From CAVTWS01 sp963732655 (GTDB lineage Bacteria > Actinomycetota > Acidimicrobiia > Acidimicrobiales > SHLQ01): a stretch of 64,000 nucleotides of DNA. Positions 17,982 to 26,771 of this stretch are shown piece by piece (the stretch's first letter is position 1; every line of letters begins with the position of its first letter). The stretch is from positions 1,116,001-1,180,000 of the forward strand of contig CAVTAI010000017.1 of assembly GCA_963732655.1 (NCBI GenBank), in the 5' to 3' direction. Under the pieces are notes generated by a model that saw only the letters and a program-made list of their open reading frames with translations, had not been told where the DNA came from and searched no databases. Made by a program: the position numbers and the translations under genes.

Positions 17982-18420
17982 TCACCAGCGGCGGAGGGTG
18001 GATTCGGTGGTGACGATGTGACGGCTGGTGGAGGAGGGGATCGTGTGGTGGATGTCGAGGAAGTGCCGGGCGCGGCAGCCGGTTTCTTCGCATTGGTGGT
18101 GGGCGCGGGCTTCGATGAGTCGGCGCTGGCGGGTGGTGGGGTGGCGGTGTCGAGGGCGAGGCGGGCGGTGATGATGACCATGCCGTCGACATCGACCCGC
18201 CACGCGACGTTGCGGGCGTCGTGGTGGCGGGCCGCGAGGTCGGCGGGGTCGAGGTGCCCCTCGGGCCCACGCGGCGATGGCGGTGCTGAGCGGTGACGCG
18301 GGGTACAGGCCGGCGAGGGCGATGAGCTCGGTTTCGGTGTCGGGTCGGGCGATCCGGACGTGTTCGCGGGCGGTGGCGGGTTCGATGTCGCACACCAGGC
18401 GGACACGCGTCGGGACCGAT
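17982..18420 (-). pseudogene. Decayed DUF222 / HNH endonuclease
   Basis: Fragments of the family are spread over two frames. One frame has EPATAREHVRIAR, a DUF222 signature, joined directly to PDTETELIALAGLYPASP, so an internal segment is missing. A second frame continues with ARNVAWRVDVDGMVIITARL. The first frame returns with the HNH part CEETGCRARHFLDIHHTI. At least two frameshifts and one deletion are needed, and the N-terminal start is absent. This is true decay, not a single-base assembly slip. The intact relative is at 8434-9642. Confidence 0.8.
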
Positions 18421-18457
18421 CGCTGGTCGACCGATCGATGCCGTGAGCGGAGATCCT

Positions 18458-19838
18458 TCAGACGTTCAGCAGGCCGTCGATCGGTGAGGCACCATCAGGG
18501 AGGAGGTCGTCCAAGTCGAGCCCGAACCAGGTCTGGGCCAGCGTTGCGTAGTAGTCGGTCATCGATGTCGTGGCGACGAGGTTGTCGGTCTCGTCGAGCT
18601 CGGTGAGCGACGGATGTTCGCCGTGCAGGCCCGTGTTGACGGCCCCGGCCAGCAGTGCGCAGGAGGCGGTGCCGTGATCCGTCCCGTTGCCGTTGCGCTC
18701 CGCTCGCCGCCCGAACTCACTCGTCGTGGCGACGAGGGTCGTTCCCGCTAGCCCGCGGTTGTCGAGGTCGTCGAGGAACGCGGCGATGGCGCCGCCGACC
18801 TCGGTGATCGGGCCGTCGTGGGCGCCGCGCCCGCCGGCGTGCGTGTCGAACCCGCCGATCTTCACGTGGATGATCCGCACGCCGACACCGGTGCCGAGGA
18901 GCCAGGCGGCCAGGGCGAGCTGATAGGAGAGCTCGCCCCCCGGATAGGTGGAGGTGTCAGTGCCCTCGTAGCCGGCGACGACGTCGGAGAAGGCGAGGGC
19001 GTTGGACACCCCACGGCGGGCGAAGCGAACCAGCTCAGGTTCGTCGTCGGGTCCCGTGCCCATCGTGCCCATGGCCTGGCGCAGGTTGGAAGCGAAATCG
19101 GAGCCGTCGTCGAGGTACCAGGTGCTTCCCGGGTCGGTGAGGCCGACGGTGACCGCCCGTTCGGAGAGCAGGGCCGGGGTCGGGCCACCGAGCGACACGC
19201 CGGTTATCGGGGCGCCGGCGTCGAGGCGGTCGGCCATCCGGCCGAGGAACCCGGTCGGCGGACGGATGGTGCCATCAGGGTCGGCGCCCCACCAACGCTG
19301 CTCCATCTCGAAGTGCGACTGGGTGCCGGTCGGCACACCGAGCCCCATGAGGACGGCGAGCCCCTTGTCGTTCAGCGGCGCCAGGCCTGGATGGAGGCCG
19401 TAGGTGTCGTCGATGACGACGATCTCCTCGGGCGCCGGGAGGAGGTCCTCGCCGCGCAGGTCGTACAAGCGGCCGTTGCCGTAGGGGACCAGGGTGGCCA
19501 GCCCGTCGTTGCCGCCGCTGAGCTCGACGACGACGAGCGCCCGCCAGCCGCTCGCCCGAGGCCAGGGTCGACGATGGCGCCGACTCGGTGGCGCCGCCGA
19601 ACATGGAGGTCAACGGGGAGGCACTGCCGGAGCCGGATCCACCGCCACCCTGGCTCCACTGGTATAGACCGGCGCCCCCGGCGACCGTCGCCGCGCCGCC
19701 CATGACCCACCGGATGAACGCCCGCCGGTCGGTGGCGGGCCCGGCGGGCAGGCCAGCAGGCGGGTGGTTGGAGGGCACGGGCGCGGACGAGCTCGGCGGC
19801 GGCATCGGCGGCTGGTCGGGGGGCGAGGGGAGCGTCAT
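18458..19838 (-). CDS. DUF1501 Tat-exported protein, frameshifted
   Basis: Restored length 459 residues. A Tat signal with RR at 38-39 (TDRRAFIRWVMGG) and a hydrophobic core precedes a Ser/Gly linker. The DUF1501 domain shows WRALVVVELSGGNDGL, GLHPGLAPL, HVKIGGFDTHA and TTSEFGRRAERNGNGTDHG, typical of this alkaline-phosphatase-like family of unknown activity. The frame breaks between TLASGE and WRALVVV; removal of one base within 19540-19565 restores it. DUF1501 and DUF1800 genes are found together in many phyla, which fits the gene just upstream at 19863-21096. Confidence 0.85.
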
Positions 19839-19862
19839 GTCGGGTCCTGGCGATCGGGCCGG

Positions 19863-21096
19863 TCAGAGCAGGGAGAACTCGGGTGACGTGAGGGTCAGCA
19901 TGAGCAGGAGCCGGAGGCGGCCATCGAACTCGGGAACCTCGCGCTCGACGGCGGTGAGGGTGGCGCGGGTGTGGTCCGTGATGTCGTAGAGGCCGCACCG
20001 GGTGAGCACGGCGTCGAACAGTCGGTTCAACGGTGTCTTCGAGCTCGGTGGGGAACGTCATCCCGGCCACGATGTTGCCTTTGGTCAGCACCTGGCTGGC
20101 CGCCACCCACCGCTGGTCATAGGGCCAGCCGGCGACGTTGGGCGGGAAGAACGGCACCTGGCCGAGCGACTCCAGCCACCACTGCTCCTCCTCGTCGACC
20201 GGTTCGTACTGGAGGGCCCGCAGGGCGCCGGTGACCCATTCGACGGGTTGGCGGGGACGGCTGTGGACCGACTCGGCGAAGCTGTCCGACCGGAGGATGG
20301 CCTCGACCAGCGGCAGGATCTCGAGGTCGTTGTCCCGGAAGATGGACGCCAGTTCGGAACGGGAGTCGTCGCTCGGGGCGGTGCCGGCGAGGAAGTGGTG
20401 GAGGCGCCCGGCGACGAATGGGGCGCAGGCGTCGCTGTCGCACACCGTGTCGACGATCATCTCCGCGGTCCAACGTTCTCGCCGGCCGAGGAACGTCAGC
20501 GGCCCCGCGTAGTGCGCTTCCGGATCGAACGAGACCTCGCCCGTCTCGTAGTTGACGCTCCAACCCGACAAGCCTCGGGCGGCGACCCGCACGTCGTCCT
20601 CGGTGTAGTTCCCGGGGCCGAGTGTCATGAGCTCCATCAGCTCTCGGCCGTGGTTCTCGTTGGGTGCGTCGCCTCGGGAATCGACGCCGTCGAGCCAGTA
20701 GAGCATGGCGCCGCTGACGGTCACGTCCTGGGCCAGCTGCCGGAAGTTGCCCAACGCGTTGCGCCGGAGGACGTGGTGCTGGCGCCACATGAGGTTGGTG
20801 GGGGACCGATCGACGCTCGATGTGAAGTGGTTGTGCCAGAACCACGTCAGTCGCTCGTGGAGCCGCGCCTCGGGGGTGAGCAGCCGCTGGATCCACCACT
20901 TGGGCAGGCTGTCGTACTCCTCGCCGGGCAGCTCACCGTCGACGTCGTCGTCGCTGAGCGCCCATCCGTCGTCGTCGAGCAGGGCATCGATCAACGCATC
21001 CGGGCCGGCGTCAACCCATTCGTCGACCTGACCCGGATTGGGTCCGAAGGTGGCGCGACGAAGGAGATGAGCGATCGACTCAGGGCGAGACACCAT
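19863..21096 (-). CDS. DUF1800 family protein, frameshifted near C-terminus
   Basis: Restored length about 410 residues. Starts MVSRPESIAHLLRRATFGPNP, the typical DUF1800 opening; ERLTWFWHNHFTSS, NENHGRELMELMTLG and LPLVEAILRSDSF are family motifs. After FPTELED the frame shifts; dropping one base at about 20025-20035 gives PLNRLFDAVLTRCGLYDI, ending LTLTSPEFSLL and TGA at 19863. The pair with DUF1501 is thought to act outside the cytoplasm; activity is unknown. Here the DUF1800 protein itself shows no clear signal peptide. Confidence 0.87.
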
Positions 21097-21103
21097 GCGG
21101 CCA

Positions 21104-21109
21104 ACCGTA
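21104..21109 (-). promoter_or_regulatory. -10 hexamer TACGGT for DUF1800
   Basis: TACGGT is seven bases before the ATG at 21096. Confidence 0.55.
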
Positions 21110-21219
21110 GATCGACATGCATGAGATAGCCATGAGGAACATCTTCATGTTCGCTTCATGGAGAACGTGGTCCGATGACGAGATTGTCCGAGCGCACCCC
21201 GTCCGCCCCCGCAGCTTGC

Positions 21220-21225
21220 GAGAAT
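21220..21225 (+). promoter_or_regulatory. -10-like GAGAAT for the response regulator
   Basis: GAGAAT is six bases before the GTG at 21232; it departs from TANNNT in its first base. Confidence 0.4.
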
Positions 21226-21231
21226 GCCGGC

Positions 21232-21916
21232 GTGCGCTTGCTGGTGGTGGAAGACGACCCGTCGCTCGGGCAGGTCCTGGTTCGGGCGCTGCGTGACGAC
21301 GGGTATGCCGTCGACCTCGCCGATCGAGGTGTCGAGGCCCGCCATCTCGTCGAGGTCAACGAGTACGACCTGGTTATCCTCGACCTCGGACTGCCCGATG
21401 TGGACGGGTTGTCCTTGTGCCGGGAGTGGCGCACGGCGGGCCTCGGTCTGCCCGTGTTGGTGCTCACGGCTCGTGACGGCCTGAGCGACAAGGTGGCCGG
21501 ACTCGATGCCGGCGCCGACGACTACCTGACCAAACCGTTCGACTACCCGGAGCTCGCGGCGCGCTTGCGGGCGCTCCTGCGACGCCCAGCCGATGCCCGC
21601 CCGACGGTGCTGGAGTTCGGCGACATCCGCCTCGATCCCGCCAGCCGCCGGGTATGGCGCGGCGCCATCACGGTGCCGGTGACCGCGCGGGAGTTCGCGC
21701 TCCTTCAAGTATCTGCTGCGTCGTCCCGGCGAGGTGCTCCCGAGGACCGAGCTGCTCGAGCACGTCTGGGACGCCAACTACGACGGCCTGTCGAACGTGG
21801 TCGACGTCCATGTCGCCAACCTCCGGCGCAAGCTCGACCTCCCGGGATCACCCGCCCCCATCGAGACCGTGCGCGGGGTGGGCTACCAACTGGTCGCGCC
21901 CGGGTCGCCCTCATGA
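21232..21916 (+). CDS. OmpR-family response regulator, frameshifted
   Basis: Restored length 227 residues. Receiver domain: MRLLVVEDDPSLG with the acidic pair, phosphoacceptor Asp in VILDLGLPDVDG, and Lys in DDYLTKPFDYPELAARL. The winged-helix DNA-binding domain starts TAREFALL and ends VHVANLRRKLDL...ETVRGVGYQLV, but lies in another frame: one extra T at about 21704-21708 separates FALL from KYLLRRPGEVLPRTELLEHVW. The stop overlaps the kinase start (ATGA), so both are one operon. The target genes are unknown. Confidence 0.9.
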
Positions 21917-23097
21917 ACCTGCGCCGGGTCCGCGTGCAGCTCACCGTGTTGTACACGGCGCTGGCCGCCGCCGTGCTGGGCGGGATGGTCTGGTACGCCG
22001 CCGATCGGGGTGAGGACCGGATCTACGAGAGCGCCGACCGCGAGGCCGTGGAGACGGTGAACGATCTGGCCGTCGTCTTCTTCGACCGCGAGCAGATCGA
22101 GGTCTCGAACACGTGGTACGTGCACTGGGACCAGGACGCGGACGAGTACTGGGAGGACCCGTTCGGATCCACGTGGGTCGAGCTTCCGCTGCGGACCATC
22201 GCCGAACAGTCGAGTGGTTCGCCGAACTTCGAGCGTCACACCTTCCAGGACACGACCTGGCTCACCTACGCACGCCCGGTGGGCGAGTTCGACTGGGCGA
22301 TCACCGCGATCGACCTGTCGCCGTACGCGTCCGACGTGAGCTCGCTGCGATGGCGGCTGGCCCTGGCGGCCATCGCCGCCATCATGGCCATGGCCGCCAT
22401 CGGGTACTGGCTCGCCGGGCGGTCGCTCGAACCGGCTCGTCGGGCCGTCGCCCAGCAGCGGGACTTCATCGCCGACGCGGCCCACGAGCTGCGCACGCCG
22501 TTGGCAGTCATCCAGGCCTCGGCCAGCCACGTCCTGTCCAAACCGCGAGACGAACGGGTCTACCGTGAGTCCCTGGGCGAGATCCTGGCCGCCGCCGAAC
22601 GAGCGGGGCAGGGGGTCGGCGAGCTGCTCGAGCTGGCCCGACTCGATGCCGGCCAGGCCCGCCCCCGGCTGGCCCCGCTCCGGGTCGACCTGCTCGCCGA
22701 GGAGGTCGCCGCCGCAGTGCGGATCGATGGCGTCACCATCGAGGCCACGCCGGGCGAAGCCCTGGTGGCCGACGCCGACTACGTGCTGATCCGGCAGGTC
22801 GTGGAGAACCTCGTCCGCAATGCCGCCGCCCGTTCGACCCTCGTGCAGCTCACCTCATCCCGTTGGGAACGGTACGCGGTGGTGCAGGTGGGCGACGACG
22901 GCCCGGGTTTCTCGCTCGATGTCATCGAGCACGTCTTCGACCGCTTCCGGCGGGGCGACGGTCGCGGTTCGAGCGGTCTGGGCATGGCGATCGCCCGGCG
23001 CATCGTGGAGGCGCACGGCGGCACGATCGATGCGCAGAACCGTCCCGACGGGGGTGGTGCGCTGGTGCGCTTCACGCTCCCGCTCGCCGACGACTGA
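21913..23097 (+). CDS. Sensor histidine kinase
   Basis: 394 residues. First membrane helix about 10-28, an extracytoplasmic sensor of about 120 residues with many acidic and aromatic residues (WYVHWDQDADEYWEDPFG), second helix about 148-170, then the dimerisation box FIADAAHELRTPLAVIQ with phosphorylated His, and the ATPase: NLVRNAA (N box), DDGPGFSLD (G1), SSGLGMAIA (G2). No HAMP domain is obvious. It pairs with the response regulator upstream. It overlaps the end of convergent hemH by 26 bases if the hemH frame is restored. Confidence 0.95.
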   Translation: MNLRRVRVQLTVLYTALAAAVLGGMVWYAADRGEDRIYESADREAVETVNDLAVVFFDREQIEVSNTWYVHWDQDADEYWEDPFGSTWVELPLRTIAEQSSGSPNFERHTFQDTTWLTYARPVGEFDWAITAIDLSPYASDVSSLRWRLALAAIAAIMAMAAIGYWLAGRSLEPARRAVAQQRDFIADAAHELRTPLAVIQASASHVLSKPRDERVYRESLGEILAAAERAGQGVGELLELARLDAGQARPRLAPLRVDLLAEEVAAAVRIDGVTIEATPGEALVADADYVLIRQVVENLVRNAAARSTLVQLTSSRWERYAVVQVGDDGPGFSLDVIEHVFDRFRRGDGRGSSGLGMAIARRIVEAHGGTIDAQNRPDGGGALVRFTLPLADD

Positions 23098-24203
23098 CCG
23101 TGGGGCGGTCGGTCCCGGACGTCGGCCGACCGAATGGCCGTTCGGGTGTTGGCCGTTCGGGCGCCGGGCAGCAGTCCGCCGCGGCATGGGTCAGGCCCGA
23201 TGCCGATCTGGCCGAGGGACCGGCGGGGGGCGCCCGTCACGCGTTCGGCGATCAGGTCGACGGCCAGGTCCACGAAACGCGGATCATCGCCGGGCGTGGG
23301 GATGCGCAGCATGCGGATGCCGAGCGAGTCCGCGGTCGATCGAGCGACGGTGTCGAGGTCGTGGACCACCTCCATGTGGTCGGCGACGAAGCCGAGAGGC
23401 ACGACGATCACCGTGGTCACCCCGTCGTCGTGTAGCGCGGCCAGGTGGTCGTTGATGTCCGGCCCCAGCCACGGCACCTGCGGTGGTCCGCTTCGGCTCT
23501 GGAAGACGACTCGGCGACGGAGGTCGCCCACAGCCGCCCGCTCGGCGACCAGCCGGGCCGCCTCGTCCAACTGACGTTCGTAGGCGCTGGTGCGAGCCAT
23601 GGACTCGGGAAGGCTGTGGGCGGTGAAGGCCAGCGCCACGGTCGACCGATCGCCGTCGGCGAGGGGGCCGTAGGCGATCCGGAGGCCGTCGGCGAGGGGG
23701 CCGTAGGCGTTCCGGAGGCCGTCGGCGAAGGGGTCGATGAACCCCGGGTGGTCGAAGAAGGGCCGCAACTTCTCGATGACGGGCGCGGTCGGGCCGGCTG
23801 TGGCGCGAGCGGCCTCGATGTTCTCGAGGTACTGGCGACAGCTGGAGTAGGAGCTGTACGCCGACGTCACGAAGGCGACGGCGTGCCGGATCCCATCGCT
23901 ACTCATGGCTCCCACGGTCTCGGCCAGAAAGGGGTGCCAGTTGCGGTTCCCCCAGTACACCGGGAGATCGAAGTCGCGAGCGGCCAGCGCGGCCCGGAGG
24001 CGAACGGCGAAGTCCCGGCACCACGGGTTCAACGGGCTGCGCCCTTCCACCGCCTGGTAGACGCCGGCCACCTCCGCCAGACGTTCGGGCGGGATGCCCC
24101 GGCCTCGGGTCACGTTCTCGAGGAACGGCATGACGTCGTCCGGTCCCTCGGGGCCGCCGAACGAGACCAGCAGCACCGCATCGATGGGTTCGGAGATCGT
24201 CAC
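23072..24203 (-). CDS. hemH: Ferrochelatase (HemH/CpfC), frameshifted at C-terminus
   Basis: Restored length about 376 residues from GTG at 24203. Actinobacterial ferrochelatases insert iron into coproporphyrin III. Motifs: VLLVSFGGPEGPDDVMPFL, YWGNRNWHPF, TSAYSSYSSCRQY, FTAHSLPESM (catalytic His) and PLGFVADHMEVVHDLD. Past IGIGPDPC the family usually ends with a cysteine-rich tail that binds a 2Fe-2S cluster; removing one base at about 23178-23190 yields DPCAADCCPAPERP and a stop at 23072. An in-frame 33-base repeat inserts AYGPLADGLRI units before the catalytic His segment. Confidence 0.93.
23652..23733. repeat. 33-base tandem repeat inside hemH
   Basis: Two full units (23652-23684, 23685-23717) and a partial third, encoding AYGPLADGLRI and AYGPLADGDRS. 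The period is 11 codons, so the frame is kept. Confidence 0.9.
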
Positions 24204-24210
24204 GTGGGGG

Positions 24211-24216
24211 ATCCTA
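24211..24216 (-). promoter_or_regulatory. -10 hexamer TAGGAT for hemH
   Basis: TAGGAT is seven bases before the GTG at 24203, which supports that start over upstream in-frame codons. Confidence 0.6.
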
Positions 24217-24327
24217 CGGAAGGGAGTCGGGCGGGCGGTCGCTCTCACGGTCGGTGGTGGTCACGGGCGGATGAGCTCGTCTGGGGTGTCGTTGAACGAG
24301 GTCGCCGCTAGCTTCGCGCCGACTTGG

Positions 24328-25296
24328 GTGCTGGGCGGGACGCTCCGGAACCGAGTCGAGGTCAGCACCATTTTCGTTCGGGCGACACGCACTACCATCC
24401 TGGGCGCAACGTTGGCCGTGGCTGCTGCCGCCTTCGCCACGGAGGCGATCGGCGACCTGCCGCGTGCGTCCGCGGGCTCCGACCATCCGGAGTGGTATAC
24501 GCACGACGTGCTCCCGGTGGCCGAGGCGGAAGTGCAGATGGCACACGCCATCGCCGACGCCGATCGCGCCGAGCGGTTGCTCGACGAGGCACGCCACGAA
24601 ACGTCACGACTCGAGGCGGAACGACAGGCCCTCGCGGGCCGGGACCTCCAACTGTTCGTCGCGCTGCGTGAGGCGGCCGAGCAGGCGAGTGCGCTGGCGG
24701 TCGACACCTTCGTGGCGGGAGGCACGATCGACGAGCTCGACCTCGTCTTGAGCTCGACCGGATCCGAGGATGCCAGCTGGCGGTTCTCGCTCGCCCAGGA
24801 GCGCACTCGAATCACCGCCGATGCCGTCCGGGAGTTCGAACGACTTCGGGAGGCGGCGGGGGCTCGCCTGAGCGATCTGTCCGCCGAGATCGACCAGGCC
24901 GCCGCCGCGGTCCACGACGCCGAGTTCGAGCATTTCATCGCCGCGCTGACCCTCGCGGAATCGGCCGTCGAGCTGACGATCGCCCAGGCGTGGGAGCGAG
25001 CGGACCTGGCCACGTCCGACGGGCGTTTCGGCGCCATCCCGGAGTCGGATTGGGCGGAGCTGCGGCACTGCGAGTCGACGGACAACTACGCAGCCGTCGA
25101 CCCCACCCGGTCGTTCTACGGGGCGTACCAGTTCACGGTCGAGACGTGGGGAACCGTGGGCGGTGTCGGCAATCCGGCCGACGCGACACCCGAAGAGCAA
25201 GACGCCCGGGCGCGCATCCTGTATGCCGAGCGCGGCCGCCAGCCGTGGCCCGTCTGTGGCCGGTGGCTCCCGGTGCGAGGGACCCCCACCGGCTGA
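24328..25296 (+). CDS. Exported Rpf/transglycosylase-like protein with coiled coil
   Basis: About 322 residues. A signal peptide (TTILGATLAVAAAAFATEA) is followed by a long coiled coil (about 60-225; AERLLDEARHETSRLEAERQ and similar) and a C-terminal resuscitation-promoting-factor/transglycosylase-like domain: WAELRHCESTDNYAAV with catalytic Glu, YGAYQFTVETW and a closing Cys near PVCGRWL. Such enzymes cut peptidoglycan; a coiled coil before the catalytic domain is the layout of RipA- and FtsX-activated hydrolases, implying regulated activity at division (inference). Start is uncertain: GTG at 24328 follows TAGCTT at 24309-24314, while ATG at 24271 would add 19 residues. Confidence 0.85.
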   Translation: MLGGTLRNRVEVSTIFVRATRTTILGATLAVAAAAFATEAIGDLPRASAGSDHPEWYTHDVLPVAEAEVQMAHAIADADRAERLLDEARHETSRLEAERQALAGRDLQLFVALREAAEQASALAVDTFVAGGTIDELDLVLSSTGSEDASWRFSLAQERTRITADAVREFERLREAAGARLSDLSAEIDQAAAAVHDAEFEHFIAALTLAESAVELTIAQAWERADLATSDGRFGAIPESDWAELRHCESTDNYAAVDPTRSFYGAYQFTVETWGTVGGVGNPADATPEEQDARARILYAERGRQPWPVCGRWLPVRGTPTG

Positions 25297-25330
25297 GGCC
25301 GAGAGGGCGTCGGACGGAGCGACCCGCCGA

Positions 25331-25666
25331 TCAGCCCCCGAGGAGTCGGTTGATCCCTCGAGCCATACGGCTGGGCTCGGGCGGCGCCCATCCCTCGGGC
25401 AGCAGTGCCGGAGCGACCTCGGCGAGGGCGGTGAGGACCTCGACGGTCGAGGGGTTGACCATCCGGTAGGGCCCGACGACGAGGGTGGGGACTGTCTCGT
25501 TGCCGTTGGCGATCGAGCGCACGACGGCGGCATGGCCCGGATCGTCCCAGATGTTGCGCTTGTCGAGCTCGATCCCGGCTCGGTCGAGGTCTCGTTCGAG
25601 CCGGTTGCAGAAGGGACAGCCGGGCCGCCAGTAGAAGATGACCGGGCTGGAAACGGCGTCGGTCAC
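25331..25666 (-). CDS. Glutaredoxin family (mycoredoxin-like) protein
   Basis: 111 residues from GTG at 25666, which overlaps the stop of the preceding gene (GTGA). Thioredoxin fold with active-site CPFC (VIFYWRPGCPFCNRLERDL) and cis-Pro segment ETVPTLVVG. Mycoredoxins reduce mycothiol mixed disulfides, and the CPFC plus context in an actinobacterium suggests this, though mycoredoxin-1 itself has CGYC; a NrdH-like or other glutaredoxin is possible. The C-terminus carries an extra Pro-rich tail of about 30 residues. Confidence 0.88.
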   Translation of the reverse strand: MTDAVSSPVIFYWRPGCPFCNRLERDLDRAGIELDKRNIWDDPGHAAVVRSIANGNETVPTLVVGPYRMVNPSTVEVLTALAEVAPALLPEGWAPPEPSRMARGINRLLGG

Positions 25667-26646
25667 TCGGTGCCTTCCTCGACGAGGCAGATGGCTCGTC
25701 GATCGCCTTCGGTCCACGATTCGGACGAGGGCTGGATGATGACGTACCTGGCGTCGACGAGACCCTGGGCCGACAGCTCGTTGCCGCAGGCCTCGGTGGC
25801 CTGCAGGAGGATCTGCGGAGGGTCGTAGGCAGCGTCGGCCGTACCGACGGCGACCATGGCGGCGACGCGGTGGGAGTGGGCGCTCTCGCAGGGCACGGAC
25901 AACACGTCGGCGATGGCGCCAGCGTCGGTGTCATCGAGCCCGACGCACATGTTGGTATCGAGCTCGTAGACGGAGACGACCCGGGGACCGGTGGACGCGA
26001 TCGGAGCCGTGGCGTCGTCGCGTGTGCTGCCCTGGGCCTGGGCCATCAAGGCGATGCCGCCGATGCCCACGGCGGCCACCGTCACCGCGGCCAGGGCACC
26101 GGAGGCGACGGGTGCTTTGGCGACGGCCCGGCGCACGATGCCCGGCTGGGGCGGCCGCGCCGGGCGGGTGGATGGTCGTGGCGCCGCGGTGGTGGTGCGG
26201 GCGGTGGGGGCGATGTCGCGGGGCGCTGAGGGCTCGGGCGCCGTCCTCGGCACAACCGGGTCGGCCCAGGTCGGGGCGTCGAGCGGCGGGAACAGGTCGA
26301 CGATCGGATCCGATGCGGCGACCCGAGTGGCAAACGGTTGCGAGATGGGACCCGATACCGCGGGGTAGTGCGGGTAGGGCTGGGTGAGGTCGATGATGCC
26401 GCCGTCCGGGCGACGCACGACGGGTTCGGGTGCGCTCGGCGGAGGGGTCGCCGGGATGTGCACGATCGGGCGGTCGAGCACGGCGAGGGTGGTTTCGGCC
26501 GGAGCGGTCGCTCGTGTGGTCGGCGTCGCAACCGCGGCGGGGTGTTCCCACCAGCGACCGACGACATCGGGATGCAGCTCGGGCGGGTACCAGCGCCGGT
26601 CGCTGGCGAGCCACCAGCCCGGACCCGGTTTGTCCCATGCCTCCAT
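25663..26646 (-). CDS. Septum-formation-domain membrane protein
   Basis: 327 residues. N-terminal DUF2510-like tryptophan motif (PGPGWWLASDRRWYPPELH), a long Pro/Thr-rich cytoplasmic linker, one membrane helix (ALAAVTVAAVGIGGIALMA, about 190-208), and an outside domain with the septum_form pattern: NMCVGLDD, VPCESAHSHRVAAMV, a third Cys in TEACGNEL and a last Cys in AICLVEE. Proteins of this family are linked to septation in Corynebacterium/Mycobacterium but the biochemical role is unclear. It is the first gene of an operon with glutaredoxin. Confidence 0.82.
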   Translation of the reverse strand: MEAWDKPGPGWWLASDRRWYPPELHPDVVGRWWEHPAAVATPTTRATAPAETTLAVLDRPIVHIPATPPPSAPEPVVRRPDGGIIDLTQPYPHYPAVSGPISQPFATRVAASDPIVDLFPPLDAPTWADPVVPRTAPEPSAPRDIAPTARTTTAAPRPSTRPARPPQPGIVRRAVAKAPVASGALAAVTVAAVGIGGIALMAQAQGSTRDDATAPIASTGPRVVSVYELDTNMCVGLDDTDAGAIADVLSVPCESAHSHRVAAMVAVGTADAAYDPPQILLQATEACGNELSAQGLVDARYVIIQPSSESWTEGDRRAICLVEEGTE

Positions 26647-26652
26647 GACGTC

Positions 26653-26658
26653 AGGCTA
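26653..26658 (-). promoter_or_regulatory. -10 hexamer TAGCCT for the septum-formation gene
   Basis: TAGCCT is six bases before the ATG at 26646. Confidence 0.65.
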
Positions 26659-26771
26659 CCTGAGCGGCGTTGGGGTCGATAGAGGTTCGACCTGGGCCGT
26701 CAGGCTCCACTTTCGAGACCTCCAGTGGTCAACAGGCCCATCCTGCCCGGCCTGGGCGCCGGCATGGGGTT

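Noticed and set aside
16342..18393. A 683-codon minus-strand frame joining the HNH relic to the M1 peptidase
   Set aside because: The part above 17943 is Arg/Pro/His-rich out-of-frame sequence of the HNH relic; the lipoprotein signal and the TACCGT hexamer place the start at 17943.
21175..23097. A single 640-residue receiver-histidine kinase hybrid
   Set aside because: The sequence between receiver and kinase is an out-of-frame winged helix whose correct reading is present in another frame with an ATGA overlap to the kinase.
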